Shown piece after piece: positions 35,183 to 43,746 of a stretch of 64,000 nucleotides of DNA. Below the pieces are notes generated by a model. That model had not been told where the DNA came from. It was given only the letters and a program-made list of their open reading frames with translations, and made no database searches. Made by a program: the position numbers and the translations under genes. Source of the DNA: Chryseobacterium lathyri (GTDB lineage: Bacteria > Bacteroidota > Bacteroidia > Flavobacteriales > Weeksellaceae); the NCBI RefSeq assembly GCF_003290185.1, contig NZ_QNFY01000018.1, positions 1 to 64,000 on the forward strand, written 5' to 3'. The number at the start of each line of letters is the position of its first letter. Position 1 is the stretch's first letter.

Positions 35183-35228
35183 GTCAATGGTGAATTTTGC
35201 TTCGCAAGTGAATGGTGAATTTTAGCAA
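35183..35228 (+). repeat. Dispersed intergenic repeat, copy A
   Basis: 46 bases beginning GTCAATGGTGAATTTTGCTT, itself made of two AATGGTGAATTTT units around TTGCTTCGCAA. Nearly identical (two differences) to 49458-49503 and similar to the reverse of 50671-50717. The following 120 bases also share stretches (AACCAGCAA..., ATACTCTAAAACTCT) with the regions at 49530-49600 and, reversed, 42890-42975. Confidence 0.7.
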
Positions 35229-35366
35229 CTCATAAAGTTTCGGGATGTGGGATGATGGTTACGGGATGCGGGTTTCGCGGTTCGAACTAGCAACTGCCAA
35301 CCAGCAACCAAACTCCCCACCCATATACTCTAAAACTCTTCAACTCGAAAAACCCGTATCTCGAAA

Positions 35367-36005
35367 CTATTTAAAAAACGGATTATACTGCTTCTCAAAC
35401 CCTATTGTCGTAGGATTCCCATGGCCTGAAAAAACTTTTGTTTCATCATCCAGAATAAATAGTTTATGAGTGATGCCGTCGATAAGTTGGTCATAGTTTC
35501 CTTTGTAAAGGTCGGTCCTTCCGATACTGCCTTCAAAAAGAACATCACCAGAGATCATGAATTTTTGGTCTTCATTATGATAAACTACGCTTCCCGGAGA
35601 ATGTCCCGGAACATGATAAATTTTGAATTTTTCTCCGTCCAGGTCAAGAATTTCGCCTTCATTAATATATTTGATATCTGCTTTTACGGGTTCAACAGAG
35701 AATCCGAACCTCATGCCACTGGCCTGAAGCATGTCCAGTACTTCCTGATCTTCTTTATGCATATGAACAGGAACTTTGAAAGTATCAAAAGCCCACTGCA
35801 GGCCCAGAACATGGTCAATATGAGCATGGGTAAGAAGGATTTTTTCGATCCTAAGACTGTTTTCAGAAATAAAGCCTTCTATAGCTTTAGTTTCCTGCTC
35901 ATTCATGTTTCCCGGGTCAATCAGCCAAGCATTTTTATTTTCATTGTAAAGGATATAAGTATTTTCGCTGGCAAAATTGAAAACGAAGCCTTGAATCTGA
36001 AGCAT
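35367..36005 (-). CDS. MBL-fold metallo-hydrolase (glyoxalase II-like)
   Basis: 212 residues. Metal-binding motif THAHIDHVLG (HxHxDH) at ~60-66, further ligands in HVPGHSPGSVVY and MISGDVLFEGSIGRTD, and the C-terminal VFSGHGNPTTIG. Such small proteins hydrolyse glutathione- or bacillithiol-type thioesters or related substrates. Divergent from the T9SS plug gene with 71 bp between. A TATTTTTG element on the minus strand lies just upstream. Confidence 0.9.
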   Translation of the reverse strand: MLQIQGFVFNFASENTYILYNENKNAWLIDPGNMNEQETKAIEGFISENSLRIEKILLTHAHIDHVLGLQWAFDTFKVPVHMHKEDQEVLDMLQASGMRFGFSVEPVKADIKYINEGEILDLDGEKFKIYHVPGHSPGSVVYHNEDQKFMISGDVLFEGSIGRTDLYKGNYDQLIDGITHKLFILDDETKVFSGHGNPTTIGFEKQYNPFFK

Positions 36006-36076
36006 AACTGATATTTTTTTATTTCAAAAATACGATATTATTAAGAAAATCCCGATTTTTCGTTATCTTCGTCATA

Positions 36077-37291
36077 ATGAAAACTTTGCGAATACTTTTA
36101 CTTTCTTTAGGTGGACTGGTTTTTGGACAAAATATCCAAAGTATACAATTATTCAATCCTCAGACGAATGATGAGACACCTGTCATAAGATTTGGTGAAC
36201 AGCTTGTTTTAAGCTTTGACGATCTTACTAATTCCAGCGAAATCTATAGGTATACGATCAAACATTATGACCGGAACTGGAATGATGACAATTTATTTTT
36301 TACAGAGATTGCCAATGGAAGTTTAAATGGACTCTTAGATAAGTTTGAGTATTCTTTTAATACCATTCAGGCTTATACCCATTACAAGCTTACCTTCCCG
36401 AATGATAAGATGCAGCCGAAGATTTCTGGAAATTTTGAGCTGATTGTTTATAAAGATTCAGCTGACAGACCTCTTTTCAAAAAACGTTTTTATCTGGTGG
36501 AAGATGCTGCAACGGTTGCTTTGAATGTCTCAAGAATTGCAGATGCCAAAAAACCGAACATCAACCAAAGGATAGAGGTAAAAGCGACTTCAAAAGCGGG
36601 AGACCTTTCTTCTAATGTCAATTCCATGACTTTGAACGTGATGCAGAACAACAACCCTAATGAAGTGGTTAATAATTTGAAGCCAAGCGCAACATTAGGA
36701 AACCAGCTGCTTTTTCAGCAGATGAGTTTAACATTTCCCGGCAATAACGAATTCTATTATTTTGATAACAAGAATATGAATATGGCTGCCGATATGGTGA
36801 GTACTACGGAATTGAAGGACGGTGTAAATCACACCTATTTGCATCCGGTATGGGCCTTTCCCCTGAACTATCAGTACCAGCCTGACGTGAACGGAGCATG
36901 GTTCTATAGGAGAAATGATCTGGGGCTGGAAAGAAATGCTGAAAGAGAGGCAGACTATTCATGGGTGTATTTTTCTCTGGATTCTGATCCTGTGGATAAA
37001 GAGATTTATGTACTGGGAGGTTTTAATAATTTTAAGCCAAGCAAAGAAAATCAGATGCAGTATGATGCTGCCAATAAAAAATATGTTGCTAAAATATTCC
37101 TGAAGCAAGGATTTTACAACTATATTCTTGCCACGAAAGAAAGTGACGGATCTCTGAACTTTGGAGAAATTAATGGTAATTTCTGGCAGACCGAAAACTT
37201 GTATCAGGCATTTCTATATTACGCACCTTTCGGACGTAATTATGACGGACTGATGGGATATGGAGAATTCAGAACACCTATCGGGAAATAA
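36077..37291 (+). CDS. Type IX secretion system plug-domain protein (DUF5103)
   Basis: 404 residues with signal peptide MKTLRILLLSLGGLVFGQ. Matches the DUF5103/T9SS plug family: QSIQLFNPQTNDETPVIRFGE, then LTNSSEIYRYTIKHYDRNWN and the C-terminal YFSLDSDPVDKEIYVLGGFNN. In the structurally studied T9SS such proteins close the SprA outer-membrane channel when idle. The role is taken from the family. T9SS cargo lies immediately downstream (the M4 protease) and at 60283. Confidence 0.82.
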   Translation: MKTLRILLLSLGGLVFGQNIQSIQLFNPQTNDETPVIRFGEQLVLSFDDLTNSSEIYRYTIKHYDRNWNDDNLFFTEIANGSLNGLLDKFEYSFNTIQAYTHYKLTFPNDKMQPKISGNFELIVYKDSADRPLFKKRFYLVEDAATVALNVSRIADAKKPNINQRIEVKATSKAGDLSSNVNSMTLNVMQNNNPNEVVNNLKPSATLGNQLLFQQMSLTFPGNNEFYYFDNKNMNMAADMVSTTELKDGVNHTYLHPVWAFPLNYQYQPDVNGAWFYRRNDLGLERNAEREADYSWVYFSLDSDPVDKEIYVLGGFNNFKPSKENQMQYDAANKKYVAKIFLKQGFYNYILATKESDGSLNFGEINGNFWQTENLYQAFLYYAPFGRNYDGLMGYGEFRTPIGK

Positions 37292-37693
37292 TTTCGGGGT
37301 AAACTGTCCCTTTTTTATCAAATATTCTATACAATAGCAATTTACTTAAAGTAAAAACACCATTTAGGGAACTGTCTCATAAGAGATGGTTTTTTTTTTG
37401 AACCTATGATGAATAAATAATTTGAAGAGGGAATTAAGAGTTTTAAATGTAATTATTTATTATGCATAGCATATTGAAAAAAATATTTCATAAAATGTTG
37501 AATTGTGTAAAAAATATTAGTCTATAATTTTTGTAGGAATAAAATTGTTTTAAATTAATTATAATGTTTTTAAAAATATTTTAAATTTAAAACAATTGTT
37601 CTATTTATTTATTGTGTTTTATTTATTGGTATCATTGTTTCTTTGCGAAAAATATATAAATTCGTTCTCACGTTCAAACAAAATAATATTTTT
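37292..37693. other. Long AT-rich intergenic region
   Basis: About 400 bp between the T9SS plug gene and the M4 protease. It holds the terminator at 37370-37399 and then a stretch of almost pure A/T with no coding frame, probably the protease promoter and a long 5' leader. I find no clear TTG/TAnnTTTG pair. Confidence 0.6.
37370..37399 (+). terminator. Terminator after the T9SS plug gene
   Basis: AACTGTCTC / GAGATGGTT hairpin with loop ATAA and a run of ten T. Confidence 0.75.
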
Positions 37694-39646
37694 ATGAAAA
37701 CAAAATTTATCTTTGCATTTAGTATTGCAGCCTCTGCCTTTGTTTTTGGGCAGGAAAATCCATCAAAATTAATCTCTGGTAAAAACGGACTTCATGCAGA
37801 ACTTATCAGGTTCGACAAAAACGGACCGGATTTTAAGGGACAGCCTGTTTTATTTGATGAAACAACTAAAAGAGTTTCACAGGGACAAGGTTTAAGACTA
37901 GGTTCAGAAAAAGATGCACTTGGTTTTGAAACCCACAGATTCCAGCAGACCATTAATGATATTCCTGTAGAATACGGAATGATGGCAGTGCAAACAAAAG
38001 GGGGCAAAGTAGTAGGGGAAACCGGAAAATGGATCCTTAAAGCACCTGCATCTGCAGAAAAAAAACCTGCTATTTCTGAAAGTATTGCATTACAGAGTGC
38101 TTTATCTTTTGTAGGGGCCGATTCTTATAAATGGCAGAACAAGGAAGAAGAGGAATTCCTTAAAAACGAATCTAAAAATCCTAATGCAACTTTTGCTCCA
38201 AAAGGAGAATTGGTGTACTATTCAGATCCTTCTGATGAAAAGCTGACTGATCTGAAGCTTGCTTACAAATTTGATATCTATGCAGAAAAACCATTAAGCA
38301 GACAATACGTTTTCGTAGATGCTAAAAATGGCGCAGTTTTAGGAACTGATGCGTTGATTCACGAAACCAATGCTCCAGGAACCGCTACAACTGTTTACAG
38401 CGGAAGCAGATCTATCGTGGCAGATTCATACAATGGAAGCTATAGATTAAGAGAAACAGGAAGAAATACCGGCACAGCCGTAGAAACTTACAACCTGAGA
38501 AAAGGTACCAATTATTCGAGTGCAGTAGACTTTACAGATACCGATAACAACTGGAACAACGTAAACACCAATAAAGATCAATATGCTACTGATGCTCACT
38601 GGGGAGCTGAAATGACTTTAGATTATCTTTATACGAAATTTGGCAGAAAGAGTATAGACAATAATAATTTTGCCATAAAATCTTACGTACATTACTCAAC
38701 CAACTATTTTAATGCTTTTTGGGACGGTTCCAGAATGACTTATGGAGACGGAAGCTCAACAAATGGAAATAAACCGTTAACTGCATTAGATGTTTGTGGT
38801 CACGAAATTACCCATGGTATGACCTCAAAAACAGCCAATCTGGCTTATCAAAGAGAATCAGGAGCATTGAATGAAGGTTTTTCTGATATTTTCGGAAACA
38901 GCATAGAACGTTGGGCAAGACCTACTCAGGCAAGCTGGAAGCTGGGTGAAGACTTTAGTTATGTGATCAGAGATATGGCTAATCCTAATGCTTACAGCCA
39001 GCCCGATACTTATAAAGGAACATACTGGAAAGATGCAACTACTACAGGCTGTGCAGTACCGGGACAAACTACCAATGATTATTGTGGAGTTCATACTAAC
39101 TCGGGAGTACTTAATTTCTGGTATTATCTATTAGTAACCGGAGGTTCTGGCACAAATGATAATGGTTTTGCTTATAATGTTACGGGAATCGGCTTAGATA
39201 AGGCAGCAGCGATTGCTTATAGAACACTAACGACTTATCTTACGTCTTCTTCTACCTATGCCAACGCAAGAACTTCTTCTCTTCAGGCAGCGGCAGATCT
39301 ATACGGAGCTGGTGGAGTTGAAGTTACTCAGGTAACCAATGCATGGAATGCAGTAGGCGTTGGCGGAGGAACTTCTGTAGCTGGAAAAGTGGCAGCAACG
39401 GAAGCTTTGCTTTACACCATCAGCCCGAATCCGGCTACCGACAAATTTACTGTTGAATTTGAAGGAAAAGAAGGAAACGGAATTGTTGAATTAGTAAGTC
39501 TTACAGGAAAAAGAGAACTTTCTGAAAAGATCAAAATTACCAACGGTAACAATAAAGTAGATGTTCGGTTACCTTCTAATATACTTTCAGGAGTATATGT
39601 AGTAACGGTTAACGGACAGAAAGCAGGAAACCTGATCAAAAAATAA
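37694..39646 (+). CDS. Secreted M4 (thermolysin-like) metalloprotease with T9SS sorting domain
   Basis: 650 residues from MKTKFIFAFSIAASAFVFGQ, a signal peptide; the longer frame to 37643 begins with TTG and is rejected. A propeptide (FTP/PepSY-type) covers ~20-200. The M4 catalytic domain has GHEITHGMTS (HExxH) and GALNEGFSDIFGN (third zinc ligand), with CGVHTNSGVLNFWYYLL near the active-site His. The last ~75 residues (YTISPNPATDKFTVEFEG ... VNGQKAGNLIKK) are a type-A T9SS sorting domain. It is secreted across the outer membrane to degrade proteins. Confidence 0.95.
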   Translation: MKTKFIFAFSIAASAFVFGQENPSKLISGKNGLHAELIRFDKNGPDFKGQPVLFDETTKRVSQGQGLRLGSEKDALGFETHRFQQTINDIPVEYGMMAVQTKGGKVVGETGKWILKAPASAEKKPAISESIALQSALSFVGADSYKWQNKEEEEFLKNESKNPNATFAPKGELVYYSDPSDEKLTDLKLAYKFDIYAEKPLSRQYVFVDAKNGAVLGTDALIHETNAPGTATTVYSGSRSIVADSYNGSYRLRETGRNTGTAVETYNLRKGTNYSSAVDFTDTDNNWNNVNTNKDQYATDAHWGAEMTLDYLYTKFGRKSIDNNNFAIKSYVHYSTNYFNAFWDGSRMTYGDGSSTNGNKPLTALDVCGHEITHGMTSKTANLAYQRESGALNEGFSDIFGNSIERWARPTQASWKLGEDFSYVIRDMANPNAYSQPDTYKGTYWKDATTTGCAVPGQTTNDYCGVHTNSGVLNFWYYLLVTGGSGTNDNGFAYNVTGIGLDKAAAIAYRTLTTYLTSSSTYANARTSSLQAAADLYGAGGVEVTQVTNAWNAVGVGGGTSVAGKVAATEALLYTISPNPATDKFTVEFEGKEGNGIVELVSLTGKRELSEKIKITNGNNKVDVRLPSNILSGVYVVTVNGQKAGNLIKK

Positions 39647-39664
39647 ATTTTAATATATTTCTAA

Positions 39665-39697
39665 GAAAGGCCGCAAAATTTATTTTGTGGCCTTTTA
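39665..39697. terminator. Bidirectional terminator (M4 protease / hemH)
   Basis: AAAGGCCGCAAAA / TTTTGTGGCCTTT perfect stem between convergent genes, with A/T runs on both sides. Confidence 0.85.
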
Positions 39698-39719
39698 TTA
39701 TTTTATGTACCGATATGTT

Positions 39720-40748
39720 TTATACCAAATAAAAATCATTCAGTTTTTCCTCACAGAGTATCTTTACTACATCGATCCAGCGGTCTTCATCATTCAGGCA
39801 CGGAATGTAGTGGAAGTTTTCTCCACCTCCATGCTGGAACTGTTCCTTTCCTTCCACTGAAATTTCTTCTAGGGTTTCCAGACAGTCGGAAACAAAAGCC
39901 GGACAGACAATAGCCAGGTTTTTTACTCCTTTTTTAGGAATCGTCTCTAAAGTTTCATCCGTATAAGGCTCTATCCACTTGTCTTTTCCTAATCTCGACT
40001 GGAAAGAAACAATTGTTTTTTCTTTTGGGAGTCCTATCTTAGCAATAACAGCTTCCGTCGTTTTATAGCACTGATGGCGGTAGCAGAACTGGTGGCTTGG
40101 GTTATTATCCCGTGAGCAGCAGTCATTAAGATTGCATGTCTTTGTAGGATCTGTTTTATAAATATGTCTTTCCGGCACACCATGATAAGAGAACTGCAAA
40201 ACATCAAAGTTTTCAGGAAGCTTTTCCTTTATGCTTTCCGCAAGACAGTTGATATAAATTTCCCGGTTATAAAAAGGCTGTATATAATTAATCTTTACCT
40301 TCGGAAACTTCTTTTTCCGTACCTCCTCTGCTTTTTCAATTACCGTTTCCGTTGTACTCATTGCATATTGCGGGTACAATGGGAATAGGACGATCTCAGA
40401 AACCCCCTGATCAACTAGCTTTTGAATACCTGTTTCAATGCTTGGTTCAGCATATCTCATTCCGATTTCTACCGGCACATCAACTACTTTCTGCAGTTTC
40501 TTTTGGATTTTTTCAGTAATGACAATTAAAGGAGAACCCTCATCTGTCCATACTGTTTTATAGGCTTCTGCAGATTTTGCAGGTCTTGTTTTAAGAATAA
40601 TCCCCTGAACTAAAAGAGCGCGGAATATCCAGCGGTAATCGATGACCCTTTCATCCATCAAAAATTCATCAAGATATTCCTTTACATCATTTACAGCTGT
40701 AGATTTTGGAGAACCAAGATTTACCAGTAAAATTCCTTTTTTATCCAA
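39720..40748 (-). CDS. hemH: Ferrochelatase
   Basis: 342 residues, the HemH size. Starts MDKKGILLVNLGSPKS; has YPQYAMSTTETVIE, FSYHGVPERHIYKTDPTKTC with the family HGxPxR motif, and a C-terminal LETLEEISVEGKEQF-type segment. Inserts Fe2+ into protoporphyrin IX to make haem. The Cys-rich loop (CNLNDCCSRD ... CYRHQC) resembles the Fe-S ligand pattern of some ferrochelatases. Last gene of the nfu-type, reductase and hemH unit, 14 bp after the reductase. Confidence 0.94.
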   Translation of the reverse strand: MDKKGILLVNLGSPKSTAVNDVKEYLDEFLMDERVIDYRWIFRALLVQGIILKTRPAKSAEAYKTVWTDEGSPLIVITEKIQKKLQKVVDVPVEIGMRYAEPSIETGIQKLVDQGVSEIVLFPLYPQYAMSTTETVIEKAEEVRKKKFPKVKINYIQPFYNREIYINCLAESIKEKLPENFDVLQFSYHGVPERHIYKTDPTKTCNLNDCCSRDNNPSHQFCYRHQCYKTTEAVIAKIGLPKEKTIVSFQSRLGKDKWIEPYTDETLETIPKKGVKNLAIVCPAFVSDCLETLEEISVEGKEQFQHGGGENFHYIPCLNDEDRWIDVVKILCEEKLNDFYLV

Positions 40749-40762
40749 TATTTTAATTTTTA

Positions 40763-41290
40763 TTAAGAAACAGTATTTTCGAAATCTGTTATCAATGTTG
40801 ATACTTGGGCAAAGGTATTATTTTCAACCAAGCCTTTATCGTTAAATTTTCCTTTTATACCTCTTATTAAAAGCTGATGCTGATCTTCTGCTTGGGCTCC
40901 GAGTGTTTTCAGAATCATTACCAATTCTTCATGCCCTTTTTCTCCATTGGCAGATGCCGTAATGACAGCAACCGGTTTTTCAGAAAAAACAGTCGTGGAG
41001 ACACACCATTCCAATAAGTTTTTCAACCTGCCGGGAATGCTGAAAATATATTCCGGAGTAGAAAACAAGACACCTGCCGAATTTTCAATTTCTTCCCTGA
41101 TCTTTAGTACTTCGTCTGGTGTATCAGTATCCGTTAATGAAGTGTCAAAATGCGGAAGAGCAGAAAGATCATCATAGATGTGGAAATTGGCTGCCGGATG
41201 TTTTTCCAGAACCTGTTCTATTAATTTTAGGTTGCTGGAATTTTTTGTGGCACTTCCAATAATGACCAATATTTTCTTTCCGGCTACCAT
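40763..41290 (-). CDS. NADPH-dependent FMN reductase family protein
   Basis: 175 residues with a flavodoxin-like start (MVAGKKILVIIGSATKNSSN, phosphate-binding loop GSATKNSS). GVLFSTPEYIFSIPGRLKNLLEW is the family PEY/NxxP-type flavin loop (PExxFSIPGxLKN), and VAVITASANGEKG follows. Reduces FMN or quinones using NADPH. Sits 10 bp after the Nfu gene and 14 bp before hemH, suggesting a part in Fe-S/haem metabolism or redox supply. Confidence 0.88.
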   Translation of the reverse strand: MVAGKKILVIIGSATKNSSNLKLIEQVLEKHPAANFHIYDDLSALPHFDTSLTDTDTPDEVLKIREEIENSAGVLFSTPEYIFSIPGRLKNLLEWCVSTTVFSEKPVAVITASANGEKGHEELVMILKTLGAQAEDQHQLLIRGIKGKFNDKGLVENNTFAQVSTLITDFENTVS

Positions 41291-41300
41291 TTAAGAGCAG

Positions 41301-42179
41301 TTATCCGTTTACAGCTTCTACTTTTTCCACTAAATCCGGAACGAATTGTTTTAAAATATTTTCAATTCCGTTTTTCAAAGTAGCAGTTGAGCTTGGGCAT
41401 CCCGAGCAGGCTCCCTGTAACAGCATTTTGGCTGTTTTACTTTCCTGATCGTACTCCATCAGGGAAATTTTTCCGCCGTCATTTTCCACTGCAGGAGCTA
41501 CATATTCATTTAAAATGTCTGAAATTTTCTGCTCGTCATCGGTATAATCTCTGTTGATGATTTTTTCAACGGGATTTTCATGCTTCTGAGGTTCAAGATT
41601 TGAAATTTCGCCTCCACTCTGAAGATATTCAGCAATAAAACCACGTACAGCCATCATCACCTGATGCCATTCCACGGAATCGTCTCTTGTTACAGCCACA
41701 AAATTGTCAGAAATAAAAATTTCTTTTGCAAAATCAAATTCATTAAAGATAGCCTGGGCCAAAGGAACACCCTCAGATTTTTCTCTCGATTTTACTTCCA
41801 CAAAACCCTCCATAAGTAGTTTATTGGAAACAAACTTCATCGCATTAGGGTTAGGAGTCATTTCAGCATAGATCTGATACATTTCCTTTCTTTTCTGAAG
41901 ATAAATTCTTGGATTGGCCAGTAATTCATCCTCAATGACATTTTTCAGGCTGTCTGCTACATGTTCCCATTCAACAGTATCCTGTTTTGCCACAGCCACA
42001 AAATTAGCTGTAATAAAAACTCTTTCCACAAAAGGATAGTTGAAAAGTTCCTGAGCTAAAGGAATTTCTGTAATATCTGAACTTCTGTCCAACTCTAATG
42101 AGCCCGGGATCAGGTTATAATCCGCGACAAATTTCATCACTTTCGGGTTTTCAGTTGGTTCTATAAGTATCGTACGCAT
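41301..42179 (-). CDS. Nfu-type iron-sulfur scaffold protein with duplicated N domain
   Basis: 292 residues from MRTILIEPTENPKVMKFVAD. Two Nfu N-terminal domains lie in tandem (NPKVMKFV ... ITANFVAVAKQDTVEW, and NPNAMKFV ... ISDNFVAVTRDDSVEWH). They are followed by the NifU C-terminal domain with the cluster site LQGACSGCPSSTATLKNGIE (CxxC) and the VENDGG segment. Carries and delivers Fe-S clusters. A TATTTTTG element (minus strand, 42201-42208) lies 21 bp upstream. Confidence 0.92.
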   Translation of the reverse strand: MRTILIEPTENPKVMKFVADYNLIPGSLELDRSSDITEIPLAQELFNYPFVERVFITANFVAVAKQDTVEWEHVADSLKNVIEDELLANPRIYLQKRKEMYQIYAEMTPNPNAMKFVSNKLLMEGFVEVKSREKSEGVPLAQAIFNEFDFAKEIFISDNFVAVTRDDSVEWHQVMMAVRGFIAEYLQSGGEISNLEPQKHENPVEKIINRDYTDDEQKISDILNEYVAPAVENDGGKISLMEYDQESKTAKMLLQGACSGCPSSTATLKNGIENILKQFVPDLVEKVEAVNG

Positions 42180-42212
42180 TTTTTCGTTAAATTTGAGATA
42201 CAAAAATACGCA

Positions 42213-42248
42213 ATTAGAAATTAGAAGTTAGAGATTAGAAATTAGATT
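42213..42248. repeat. Short tandem repeat of TTAGAAGTTAGAGATTAGAA type
   Basis: Degenerate 7- to 10-base units of the form TTAGAAG/AATTAGA. The same kind of tract occurs at 17412-17445 and 18066-18102, always between genes. Confidence 0.6.
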
Positions 42249-42352
42249 TTTGCTATCACGGTTATTTAAAATTAGAAGACAGAGAATAGAAGCAGCCGTT
42301 TTAGAATTATTATTTTCGAATTGACTCATTTTCAAATTATCAAATTAAAACT

Positions 42353-42886
42353 ATGGCAATTGTAAAAGAACTTTTAGGGAAAACACCTCAGATAGGAGAG
42401 GGTACATTTTTGGCAGAAACGGCAACCATTATCGGTGACGTTACCATGGGAAAAGACTGCAGTATCTGGTATAATGCAGTGATCAGGGGAGATGTACATT
42501 ACATCAGGATGGGCGATAAAGTAAATGTTCAGGACAATGCTATGTTGCACTGTACGTATCAGAAACACCCTTTAAATATTGGAAACAACGTTTCCATCGG
42601 ACATAATGCGATTGTTCATGGCTGTACCATCAAAGATAACGTACTAATCGGTATGGGAGCTATCGTTATGGATGACTGCCTGGTAGAAGAAAACTCCATT
42701 GTAGGAGCAGGTTCTGTAGTGATACAGGGAACCCATATTAAATCAGGAGAAGTCTGGGGCGGAGTCCCTGCAAAGAAAATTAAAGATATTTCTGCTCAGT
42801 TATTAGAAGGAGAAGTCAACAGGATCGCAGATAATTACGTGAAATACTCTTCATGGTATAAAGAAAACCTGAAAGTGGGGAGCTAG
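42353..42886 (+). CDS. Gamma carbonic anhydrase family protein
   Basis: 177 residues of left-handed beta-helix hexapeptide repeats. The conserved metal and core motifs are seen: DCSIWYNAVIRGDVHYIRMGDKVNVQDNAMLHCT, IGHNAIVHGCTI (His ligands), MGAIVMDDC and GGVPAKKIKDI. Relatives (YrdA/PaaY) are trimeric zinc proteins, carbonic anhydrases or of unknown activity. Confidence 0.9.
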   Translation: MAIVKELLGKTPQIGEGTFLAETATIIGDVTMGKDCSIWYNAVIRGDVHYIRMGDKVNVQDNAMLHCTYQKHPLNIGNNVSIGHNAIVHGCTIKDNVLIGMGAIVMDDCLVEENSIVGAGSVVIQGTHIKSGEVWGGVPAKKIKDISAQLLEGEVNRIADNYVKYSSWYKENLKVGS

Positions 42887-43213
42887 TTTAGAGTTTTCGA
42901 GTTGGAGAGTTTTCGGGTTTGAGAGTTTATGTAGTTGATTTTCTGGTTGATAGTTGCTGGTTCGAACCGCGAATCCGTCATGCCGAAACTTTTTTACTTG
43001 CTAAACTTCACTGGGAAAAAGTCTCATGCCTGTAATCTAAAATCTTGATTTTTGGCTCTTGCATCTTGGTTCTCAAATCTTGAAGCAAACACAAATAAAC
43101 AAAAGCTCCATCATACTGATAGAGCTTTTTTCAATCCTTAGTATAAACTCCTGAACGAGTTTTTATGTTGATTTTTCAACAGGATATATAACCTTTGCTT
43201 TGATTTTTTCTTC
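42887..43213. other. Intergenic region with reversed copies of dispersed repeats and a terminator
   Basis: 42890-42975 (AGAGTTTTCGAGTTGGAGAG, GTTGCTGGTTCGAACCGCGA) is the reverse of the composite repeat region at 35275-35350. The remainder has no coding frame apart from the terminator at 43101-43131. Confidence 0.6.
43101..43131. terminator. Bidirectional terminator
   Basis: AAAAGCTC-CATCA / TGAT-AGAGCTTTTTT hairpin between convergent genes, one mismatch in the stem. Confidence 0.75.
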
Positions 43214-43663
43214 TTATTGTTCTGCCGTTATAAGCTGTGCTTTTCCATTGATACATTTCACAGATGTTGGTGGCATCACCATCATACAATCAGAAGTGAT
43301 ATTATATTTTTCATTGAAAGCTTTTACTTTCTGTGTATATTCCTCAATTCTTGGAAGAATGATGGTCTCTATTTTTTTAGGATAAGCAATGTATTGCTGA
43401 GGCCCGCCACAGGCTTTGGCTCCCATTGGAGCAAACGTCCATTCCGAAGCGGCCGTACATTTTTCTTTGGATACTTCAGATTGAATGGATGCTTTCAACT
43501 TATCCAGCTGGGCCTGCTCATATTTTTGACTGTCCTCATCAGCAGGTCTTTCAGAAATATCTTTTGGAAGATTGGTATTCGCGTTCTTGGATGTATTGCA
43601 TGAAACCAAGGTAAACATAGTGCATAATGCTAATAGTGGAGTATATATGAAATTTTTTTTCAT
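43214..43663 (-). CDS. Small lipoprotein, function unknown
   Basis: 149 residues with a clear lipoprotein signal (MKKNFIYTPLLALCTMFTLVSC, lipobox LVSC at residue 22). The mature part starts NTSKNANTNLPKD, is charged, and contains four Cys (at KCTAASEWTF, GAKACGGPQQY, ITSDCMMV and SVKCING). No domain recognised. Convergent with the gamma carbonic anhydrase gene and divergent from the helicase gene. Confidence 0.75.
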   Translation of the reverse strand: MKKNFIYTPLLALCTMFTLVSCNTSKNANTNLPKDISERPADEDSQKYEQAQLDKLKASIQSEVSKEKCTAASEWTFAPMGAKACGGPQQYIAYPKKIETIILPRIEEYTQKVKAFNEKYNITSDCMMVMPPTSVKCINGKAQLITAEQ

Positions 43664-43746
43664 TATAATTTCTTTTCTGTTAAAGAATTTTCAAAAGTTA
43701 TGCCAAGGTAAGAAAATCAAATTCATTTCCGTAATTTTGAAGCACA

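Noticed and set aside
36040..36076. Promoter TATCTTCG before the T9SS plug gene
   Set aside because: It departs from TAnnTTTG and has no TTG at the right distance, so it was not listed as a feature.
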